DNA of 64,000 bases, taken from assembly GCA_030562195.1 (NCBI GenBank), contig JAUJPP010000005.1, positions 25,097,106-25,161,105 of the forward strand, written 5' to 3'. Shown one piece after another: positions 49,205 through 58,300 of this stretch. Positions within the stretch are counted from its first letter, which is position 1; every line of letters starts with the position of its first letter. The DNA is from Nipponacmea schrenckii (taxonomy: Eukaryota; Mollusca; Gastropoda; Lottiidae). A program made the translations under genes and the position numbers. The notes under the pieces were generated by a model, which worked only from the letters and a program-made list of their open reading frames with translations, did no database searches and was not told where the DNA came from.

Positions 49205-51315
49205 TCTGTAACAGAAAATAGCGAATTTATCGATTCGTGTGTGAATATAGATATAACAAAATGTAGTGGTCAAATTTCTAAAGAAAATCCCACTGCCTTT
49301 GACTTTGCTAAAGCCTTGTTTGATAAACCATTGTTTGATAAACCTAAGAGGAAAGAACCTCCGCCTGCCACTGTGACGAGTTCACCAAGTAGATCTAGTG
49401 GAAAATGTCAAGAGTTGCCTAGATCAAGGACGCCATTGAGAGCGAGTGAAAAGGTCGAAGGTCGGGAAACTGACTAGTTTGCCACCGAAGTATAAAAAGA
49501 TAAGTCTGATGTAACTTCAAAAGATGATAATATAACCATCTTACGTGAAGAAATGAAATATCTTTATCATCATGCCTTTGCCGAATTGTATAAAATGATT
49601 GAGAATCAAAACAAACGTTTACGAAAATCGAAAATTGATAATGATTCGGCCTTGACATACAAATACTCAGATTCTCGCTCTAGATACGATTTAATAGCAG
49701 AAAACAAGGAAAAAGTCATGATATTTCAACTTCTGATTCTAGTTCCGACGACGAATATCTGGTCACTCAGAAAGATCCTGGTACTAGGCTTACTCAAATA
49801 TCGGACAGTGCTGTAGATGAGGACATCAACTGATCCAGTAAAAGACAAGAGGGGAGGGGCAGAGTTCCGATCCCAAAGTTGATGAATTTGAAGATTTATT
49901 AAAAGAAGAATACTCGGTTTCAGACGATTTTGGTAACCAAATAAGACCAAAATTGGCAGTTATCATCAATAAAATGTGTTCGACCCAGATGATAAAATTC
50001 ATGCTTTTTTGATAAATATCCCAGACCTAAAATCATAGAACTGCATGTGCCTAAAATTAATAGTGAATTGTGGAATAATGTGAAAGGATTAACTAGATCA
50101 AGAGATCTTAAATGTCAGAGAATAGAAGACAGATTTATTATAACTGCTTTCTCTATATCAAATATCAGTGATAAATTGATGGAACTGAAAGTTCAAGACA
50201 AGGCCTCTTTGAAAGAAGATGATCTTATCACTAGTATACGTATGGCCAATGGTAGTATATCTATTTTGAGAAGTGGAGTTTTAGAAATGAATCAATTGAG
50301 AAGAGATGATAATTTTAAGATGTTATGCAGCAAGAGCCAGAATTTAGAAACTGGTAGTTCTAAGTGGTTATTTTGAAATGACTGGGGTAAAAAGGTTAAA
50401 AGATTTAAGGATTCTAGTAAAGTTGGTGTTGTAGCCAGCACCAGTAATGGACCAATCAGACATAGGAAAGATAGAGCCTATAATAATACTTCTTACTCTC
50501 CGTACCCGGTTTTAAGATTTAGACCAAATCCTTTTTTATCTCAAAACCAGGCCGGGAGAAGGACTGGCAACCAGAAACAAACCTGTCATCGTTTTCCAAA
50601 GAAAAACCAGAAGTATCGAAAAGAATCTTACTAAAAAAACAAGCAAAACTAAGACAATCTTTGGTGAGTAAACTGAATAGTTTTAATCATTGGCAGGATA
50701 AGTTAGGTCTTTTAGCCAACTGCCTTCCTATGTTGGTCTCTATGTTCAAAGCTGGTAAACTGAGAAAAAGTGTTGAATTTTTGGGAATCTCTTACTTCTG
50801 ACAAGCTTATACTGTCTAGGGTGAATGGTGTTCAATTAGAATTTGAGCAATTTTCTAAACATGTTCTAGCTCAATGTCCATATATTTATAGCACATTAAA
50901 GATAAATGCAATTTCCAGGGAAAAAAGATGGTAGTTTAAGAATAATTTTAGATTTAAAAGAGATAAATGACTCTATATCTTACCATCATTTCAAAATGGA
51001 AACTTTACAACAAGCCATGAATCTAGTTCAGCCTGGTTGCTACATGACTTCTATTGATTGGAAAGATGCATACTATAGCATCAATGTAAAGAATTGTTAC
51101 AGAAAGTTTCTTAAATTACCTGGCAAGACACTCTTTATCAGTTTACCTGTCTTCCTCAAGGATTGACCTCATCCCCTTGCCTGTTCACAACATTCACAAA
51201 ATTTATGTTATCTGAATTAAGGAATAAAGGCCATCTCAAATGTTCCTTTATTGATGGAAGTTTATTTTTTGAGAATTCTGTCTCAGATTGTAGAGCTAAT
51301 GTTATTGACACCATA
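49205..51315 (+). pseudogene. DIRS-like retroelement fragment (gag and reverse transcriptase)
   Basis: A gag-like region with stops and shifts (FDFAKALFDKPLFDKPKRK, then acidic and basic stretches to about 50630) is followed by DIRS-type reverse transcriptase: GKKDGSLRIILDLKEIND, HFKMETLQQAMNLVQPGCYM, IDWKDAYYSI, then after a shift LPQGLTSSPCLFTTFTKFML. The catalytic position reads FIDG instead of (Y/F)IDD. No RNase H, tyrosine recombinase or split repeats are seen; the copy is cut off at about 51315. Confidence 0.78.
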
Positions 51316-51319
51316 GTAA

Positions 51320-52680
51320 TGTCTCATATCTAAAATCTTTGAAAAATGCGTATACAAAAATGTCTTTAACTTGAGGGAAAATTCCATTATTACTAATCTG
51401 CAAAGCGGTTTTCTTCACGGCGAATAAACAACATTCCAGCTGATAGATCTCTCTCACTATTTTTGTCAAGCCATTGACCAAAACTCTTATTCAAGGGCAG
51501 TGTTCTGTGACATCAGCAAAGCTTTTGATAGAGTCTGGCATACCGAGAGCTGTGGGGATCAAAGGAAACCTATTTGAATGGTTCAAGAACTACTTGTCAG
51601 ACCGAACTCAAATAGTAGTTGTTTGTGGGGTCTTCTGAGCCTAAAAACAGTCCCAGCTGGTGTTCCACAGGGCTCTGTCCTTGGACCATTACTATTCTTA
51701 ATTTATTTAATTGATATTGTAAACCAGATCCACTCTAATATCAGACTTTTTGCGGACGATACTTCTCTCTTTTTGGAAATTGATGATCCAAATGCTTCCG
51801 CTGAGGTACTTAACCGCGATTTAACCTTCAATCCCTTAAAAACAGAATCACTTGCACTAACTACTAAATCGAACCCGATACTACCGACTTTGAATTTAGA
51901 TAATACACCAATTGAAGAAGTTTCATTTCATAAACATTTAGGCCTAAAAAACTGTCAGTGGGATGTCTATATTAATAATATTTTATCGAAAAACTGGTAG
52001 GATGATAAATTGTCTAAGATCTTTAAAATACCGACTAAGTAGAAAATATCTTCTTACAATATACACCTCTTTTATTCTTCCTCGCTTTGACTACTGCGAT
52101 TTAATTTGGGATGGGTGCACTGCCGAACTGACAAATAAATTAAAGAATATCCAACTTGATGCACTCCGATCAATTTGCCACTAATAACTTTATGAAGAAA
52201 CAGGTTTTATATCATTGCAGGAGAGGAGAAGGCGGCACAAACTAGTTATGATATACAAAATAATAAACAATATGACTCCGCTTTACTTATCTGATCTCCT
52301 CGAACATAGACAATCCTCCTATAACCTAAGAAACGTTAATAATCTTAATGAATATCCCCGCAGAACCGATCCTTTCTATAAATCTTTTATTTCCTCATCT
52401 ATACGCCTCTTGAACCTATTTCCCGATTCTCAAATAATTTTCCCATTACGTGTGTGTTCTCCAGATTCTCAAATATATAGTAATTTTCACAACATATTGT
52501 ATATACGTTTTTTTCTTATAAGTGTTTTAACTATTCCAATCTTTGATGTCTTATATTTCTTTTTTTTTTTGCTATATTCGGAAAGGGGTTATGTAGGCGA
52601 GAGCAAATTATTATTTCGCAAATTAATCATCCACGACCAACAGGGCCGCTTACCGAGAGTTATATTCCGGAAGATTTAAC
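51320..52680 (+). pseudogene. LINE reverse transcriptase fragment (CR1/Jockey-like)
   Basis: Begins inside the palm (ISKIFEKCVYKNVF), then CDISKAFDRVWH (motif A), GVPQGSVLGPLLFLIYL, FADDTSLF (motif C), then LPRFDYCDLIWDGC and a C-terminal region ending SSIRLLNLFPDSQI. Several stops and shifts. The 5' half, including the endonuclease, is absent, as usual for truncated LINE copies. It abuts the DIRS fragment directly. Confidence 0.85.
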
Positions 52681-53144
52681 TTCTAAACAGATGGGTTACG
52701 GTGACGTAAACGGCGGAAAAACACACCGACTTCATCAGCAAACGAATTAAAATTACTTCAACGACAACAAACATCTTGAATTTTTTTAAAGAAGACGCTA
52801 CAAGCCTTCACACCACCTAATTGTTTAATCAATCACATCAATAACAACGACGCATTGCCCCATGAACAGGGCTGATGATATCATTATATATACCTTTAAC
52901 TAGTTAATTCCAAATAGTCTTGAAAGCATTATGATTGTAATGGGTCTCGTAAGAATAAAGTATGATACGAAATATACGCCCACCCTACAATTCTTCCACA
53001 TTTTAAGGTTATGTTATTGTGTTATTGGCCTATAGTACATGAGCTTCGGGTTTTGGCATGAATGAACTAGACGCCACTCCCAAGAACTATTAAACTCAGG
53101 GGAGAAATCTTATTGAGAAATATACATAGTTATAAGTTATGTTT

Positions 53145-53204
53145 TTAATAAGAACATCCACTGGGGTATGAGGCAATAACACCTCTACAACGGGCAGCAT
53201 ATTT
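53145..53204 (-). pseudogene. Dead duplicate of lysozyme exon 5
   Basis: Codes the same C-terminus as the working exon (ARCRG, then ASY-SGCSY and TAA) with two changes. A deletion of about 55 bp, relative to copy B, has removed the true acceptor, its pyrimidine tract and the first codons. The CAG now in front gives a 60-nt exon that no longer fits the phase of exon 4 (64 nt needed). Confidence 0.75.
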
Positions 53205-53484
53205 CTGAAACAATATCTTATTGACTGAAGGATTGAAGCAAATATCTTCAGTGATATCTTAACATTAGAATAATATAAAGATAGAACATTTAATATGAAA
53301 CTTTGGACAGACATAATATGTCTTATATTAAAACTTATATCACTTTCAATGTTATTTCCATTCTTGGTGTATCGAAACAGAAATATTCAAATTCCAGTTA
53401 AGAAATATAGGTACATATACGTCCTTTAATTTATCTTCTTCCCATAGAACCGGAAGTGACCAATAATCTTGATTAAAAATGCCG

Positions 53485-53563
53485 AATAGAGTATTTAGAT
53501 ATCCGGCATCCCGCCATTTCGCTTTGCTCCACTCTGGTCTACCGGATATCTAAGTACTCTATT
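53485..53563. repeat. Hairpin at the insertion boundary
   Basis: Two 22-bp arms (AATAGAGTATTTAGATATCC-GG and its complement at 53542-53563) with one mismatch enclose a 35-bp loop. The left arm begins where similarity to copy B stops, so it may mark the end of the inserted DNA. Confidence 0.7.
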
Positions 53564-54752
53564 ACTACTTAGAATAAATAGACCAAAAAATGTCTTTTAT
53601 AAACATCACTCCCCTAAAATCTATTTTGGATCAGGGGACATTCAGAAATCTCTAACTAAACTTCCCGGTTTCCCATTGGCTAAATATAAAGGTGAGAAAC
53701 ATCTTCAAGGTCATAATTACACTGGTCCGGGAACTAGATTAGATTTACGACTAGATGAAAATGATCCAAAACCAGGTGAAGAACCAGTTAATAGAGTTGA
53801 TGCTGCTGCACTTAAACACGATAAACTATACAGAAATGAGGACTTACAATTTCGACATGAAGCAGACAAACAAATGATTAGAGAATTAGAATCTATTCCA
53901 AATCCCACTTTTAGAGAAAAAGTTGAAAGAGCGTTAATCATAAGATTATTAAAATCAAAAATGAAATTGGGTATGGGAATAGCAGATGAAATTCATAAAG
54001 AATTCAGAAAAACTAAAAACTTTTTAAAAGTGAAAGTATTCGCCAAAGACGATAAATGGTCAGCTGATTTAATTAATATGCCCCCAGAAAGAGGTTATAA
54101 ATATTGTTTAACAGTTATAGATTTATATACAAGATACGCTTGGGTTATTCCTCTAAAAAACAAAACAGGTTTAACTGTTAAAAAAGCATTTGAAACAATT
54201 ATGAAACATAGAAAACCAAAAAAGTTATGGGTAGATCAAGGAACAGAATTTTATAATAAAAATATGAAATCTTTAGGGTTTGAAATTTACAGTACATATA
54301 ACGAAGGTAAAGCTGTAGTAATTGAGAGATTTAACAGAACTCTAAAAAACAAATTATTCAAAAAGTTCACAGAATTGAATTCTCAAAAATGGCTTAAAAC
54401 ATTACCTATTGTTGTCGATGAATATAATAATAAAATTCATTCATCTATAAAAGTTACTCCTACAGAGGCTTCAAAAAATCCAGATATTATAAAATCAATT
54501 AACACACAAAACAATTTTGAAAAAGAGGATTTAAATATCAAACTCAAATTTAAAGTTGGAGATCGAGTTCGTATTTATAAATATAAAAGTAAATTTGAAA
54601 AAGGTTATGTTGGATATTGGACGAATGAAATCTTTATTATTGATAAAGTTAATGAAACTTCACCACCAACTTATAGTTTAGTAGATTTACACGGTGAAGA
54701 AATCTTGGGTAGATTATCGAATCATTATCTATATAGTCTCAATTACTGTTGA
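53499..54752 (+). CDS. PLA2-like domain fused to Polinton-type integrase
   Basis: Open from 53499 to the TGA at 54752; the first ATG lies only after the PLA2 core, and the TTG at 53676 is taken as residue 1 for numbering. Residues 15-56 hold a calcium-loop motif (YTGPGT) and a catalytic His-Asp pair (KHDKLY, H48-D49), the hallmark of the parvovirus VP1 and Polinton phospholipase A2 family, which breaches endosomal membranes. KLGMG (97-101) ends that domain. Then comes an integrase: D131, D187 (VDQGTEF), E217 (IERFNRTLK), with 29 residues between the last two instead of about 34, and a C-terminal GDRVRIYKYK barrel as in Polintons. The two are normally separate Polinton genes. There are no TIRs and no other Polinton genes. 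It lies inside the duplicated lysozyme 3' region; the last codons may derive from the flank. Probably a truncated captured fragment. Confidence 0.82.
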   Translation: MSGIPPFRFAPLWSTGYLSTLLLLRINRPKNVFYKHHSPKIYFGSGDIQKSLTKLPGFPLAKYKGEKHLQGHNYTGPGTRLDLRLDENDPKPGEEPVNRVDAAALKHDKLYRNEDLQFRHEADKQMIRELESIPNPTFREKVERALIIRLLKSKMKLGMGIADEIHKEFRKTKNFLKVKVFAKDDKWSADLINMPPERGYKYCLTVIDLYTRYAWVIPLKNKTGLTVKKAFETIMKHRKPKKLWVDQGTEFYNKNMKSLGFEIYSTYNEGKAVVIERFNRTLKNKLFKKFTELNSQKWLKTLPIVVDEYNNKIHSSIKVTPTEASKNPDIIKSINTQNNFEKEDLNIKLKFKVGDRVRIYKYKSKFEKGYVGYWTNEIFIIDKVNETSPPTYSLVDLHGEEILGRLSNHYLYSLNYC

Positions 54753-55326
54753 TGTTTCTATTCAGTTATAATACATAGCTAATTTTACTTCAGAAATTTC
54801 ATTTAGCTCTTGTTATATGTCGATATGACGGGCTTTATCTAGTTTCCCCAAAACACGTGACTATTTCGATTTCATAATTTTTCAAGCGATAGTATAATAT
54901 CCAAGATAGGCTATATTTTAGTTTAAAATGTGGAAATCATATAATCATATTAAAGCCTAGCCTAGCTCAGACACCGAAGATGGTTTATGAATTAATTTAT
55001 AGTTCCAAACTGCAGCAATTACCATGAACTATGCAGAAATATAATAATTGGTGTCGCTTTAATTAGTCACAACGTATAAGGAATAATATTATGTTGTATG
55101 CTTTACATGTGAGAACTTGGTATGATATGAAATATACGCCCACCCTACCATTCTTCCACATTTTAAGGTAATGTTATTGTGTAAAACAACAACTGGCCTA
55201 TAGTACACGAGATTCGTGTTATTGGCATGTCTGAACTAAACGCTACTCCCAAGAACTATTAAACTCAAAGGGGGGGGCATCATTAGCTTCTAGCTTAATA
55301 GTGAGACAAAGTAAAAAGTTATGTTT

Positions 55327-55390
55327 TTAATAAGAACATCCACTGAGGTATGAGGCAGTAACACCTCTACAACGGGCAGCATAACCATAT
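55327..55390 (-). CDS. Lysozyme exon 5
   Basis: Acceptor TTTTTCTTTCCAG. Completes a split Ser codon, then codes YGYAARCRG, ASYLSGCSY and TAA. The two cysteines match hen C115 and C127, one residue closer together. Confidence 0.88.
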
Positions 55391-58300
55391 CTGGAAAGAA
55401 AAACCATTAGATTACAGAATACATTATGATTTACAACATTTCTGTTATGCTTCAAATCTTATTTACTTAAAGATTGGAACAAATATCTTCAGTGATATCT
55501 TAACATAAGAATGATATTTTTTATAGAAGAAAATTTGGAAAAAATGGTTCGTGAATTTGTAAAATTGTGGCCCCAAAAGTATGGAATAATACCACATTTA
55601 GTGCTTGTTAAATGTCACATGTTTTACATAAGTATAGTGTAAAATTTATATCACTTCCAATGTAATTTCCATTTTTGATGTATTGAAGACGGAAATTAGA
55701 CCTAAAAAATAAAGTTTATTTATTTATGTAGAATCTTTCCGTAGAATACGTCTATATCTGTGGTTAGCCAATGACCGACTATCTGTTATAAGCTACCTTC
55801 TTTAAGTGGCATTTAGTAACTGGGTAATAATTAACTTGACACAATTATATGGATAACAATTACTTTAATAAATAACTTGCGACGTTTCGACGAAGGTACT
55901 TCCGTCTTTATCAAGCAATGATACAAATAAACCAGAGTAATGGGAATATATAGGAGGAAGGGGATTAACAATATAAGCATAACAAGGTTAATCATGATGG
56001 GTACTAATTACTTGTGAATTGGGGAATGGTTGCATATGATTGGTATGAAAGATGATTACATTGTTAATTAATCACAAAAAAGGATCAAGGGGATAAAGAT
56101 AAAGGAAGACATTAATGCATCAAAGAAAAGGGAAATGAGAAAAGAGGCCATAAATAACATAAAAACATAAAAAACATAAAAGAGAAGGTACAACACCCCC
56201 ATGGAATGTAAAAAAGGGAAATCTACGTTTACCAGACACGTGTATGCGGAACACGGAAACGGAATGCGGTATACGATATACGTTCCGACGTTCCGCGCCC
56301 ATCCGCTCTCCGCAAAACGAATACCGTGCTGATGAAAATGTGGCTTTACAGAATTATTCAAATTCCAGTTAAAAACTACACATACATAAACGTCTTTAAA
56401 TTTTCTTCTTCCCATAAAACCGGAAGTGGCCCACAATTTTGATTAAATATGCCCTCAAATTAATTTATCAAGGTAGGAATGTCTATCGAATCGTTTTTTA
56501 ATCACAACTACTATCGATTTTCCTATTCAGTTATGTTGCCTAGCTACTTCATAAAAGTGACGGTCAGGAATATTATTCCATTGTGCTGCTTCCATTATAT
56601 GTCAGATGAACTTTATCTCGTTTTAAATAGTTTAAACTGTACCAATTACTGACTAAATGATTGATTACACATTATCTTTACTGGCTGTTACAGTTTACAG
56701 ACTATATTGGTTTAAATATCTATATTAAGCATTATATTAATCTCAAGTAACATTAATATAATAAGAATTACGGCACATTTCAAGAACTTGCCAAATGTAG
56801 TCATATACACAAATTAGAACAGTAAATGCTAACACTTTTGTAAAGTCGTCATTTCTCTCTAATTTGTGCGATGTAATTTCACAAACTGGTGTAGAAGTGT
56901 CGATCACGACACGATTTCAAAATATTTAATACTTACGAGACTTTAGCCATATCATGATGTTGCCATCCCAAGAGAGTCTTCATACATCGTACATCATCAT
57001 TCAAGCTCGAGTTTTCAAAATCTGAATTGTGCAAATTATGGTTGTATTATGAATTAATACGATATAAAACAGTCAAGGGCAATAACTCGCGAACCAGTTA
57101 TCGGAAATATCTGCAAATTCAAAACTTGACTACCATCTTATCAATTCAAATGCTCACACCAAGTTTAATCAAAATCCATTGAAAATCATAGCTTGCATTG
57201 CACCCATAATAAAATTTTGACGCAATTTTACTTAGTCAAGTGCAATAACTCAAAAACCGTTTATTGAAAAATCGTCAATTTCGAACTTGACCGCCGTCTT
57301 ATATATTCCAATACTCACACTAAGTTTCATAAAAATCCATTGAAAATTGTAGCCTCTATTGTGTCTACAAAAAATATATGCACAGGGGCAATAACTCAAA
57401 AACCGTTCATCGAGAAATCAAATCAAAGTCTTATCAATTTTCCAAAGCTCCAAGCAAGTTTTTTCAAAAATTCTTAGGAAATTATAGCGTCTATAGTGCT
57501 TACAACAAGCGTTGACAGACCGACAGATCGAAAGACAGACGGGCGACGACAATATACGTATAAAAATGGTAAAAGTTATTTAGAAGCGAGCTTCTCGAAA
57601 ATAGAGTTCTGCCAGGTTTCCGAAACGAGTCCAAAAAAAATTCAAATTCGTTCTTGAATAGCTTCTATAGTGTCTACAACAAACGTTGACGGACCGAAAG
57701 ACGTATAAAAATTGTGTTTAAAGTATCCAGTTCCGATCTGCTATATTTACAAACGCACAATAAGTCGTGATTATTAGGTGAAAATGCGTTCATTTATTTG
57801 TATAGTTGACTGATAGATGGAAATTATTAAATGTAAAGGAATGATGCTAGATCTTCTTTTTCGTTACCACAGCAGTGAAAAAAAAACTATTTTTCATTAT
57901 ATTTAAAATTATTTCAAGAAGGTAAAATGTTTACTACCGATTGAGAAGTGGGAAGTTACTACTTGCATTAGGGGTATGGTTTTTAAGATAAACGATCTAA
58001 GACTTTGATATACTTGTACTACTTACCGGAACATGGGTGTTGGCAACCGTTTTTGGTTTTTCGGCCGTTTCTTGGATCACAGTTCCAATAGTCGTTGATC
58101 TGGAAGATTCCGTGATCAGCAGAACCATCTCTATTGACATTATGAGCTGTTGTTCTTAAACCAGATTCAGCATTAGCCATACAAACCCCTGTTGAAAGCA
58201 AATATGTACGATTTGACACTTAAAAATAACATCCTTTAAAAATAGAAATTTTCGATTGGTACTCGGCCTACATTCCATACCTTTGTTTGGTGAATTGCGT

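Larger units (their letters stand above)
52962..54900 (-). repeat. Partial duplicate of the lysozyme 3' region (copy A)
   Basis: 52962-53484 and about 54738-54850 match the lysozyme 3' flank, last exon and last intron at 55119-56640 in the same order and orientation (shared blocks ATACGCCCACCCTAC, AACATCCACTG, TATCTTCAGTGATATCTTAA, ACCGGAAGTG, CTATTCAGTTAT). Between them lies a 1.25-kb insertion carrying the PLA2-integrase frame. Confidence 0.8.
55119..56640 (-). repeat. Lysozyme 3' region, copy B (parent of the duplicate)
   Basis: Contains the working last exon. Relative to copy A it lacks the integrase insertion, keeps the exon acceptor and carries its own 660-bp insertion at about 55690-56350. 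Confidence 0.75.

Noticed and set aside
56068..56436. Minus-strand 122-codon frame and a GGATGGGCGCGG stretch tested as lysozyme exon 5
   Set aside because: Lacks the expected cysteines; the exon at 55327-55390 fits phase and sequence.
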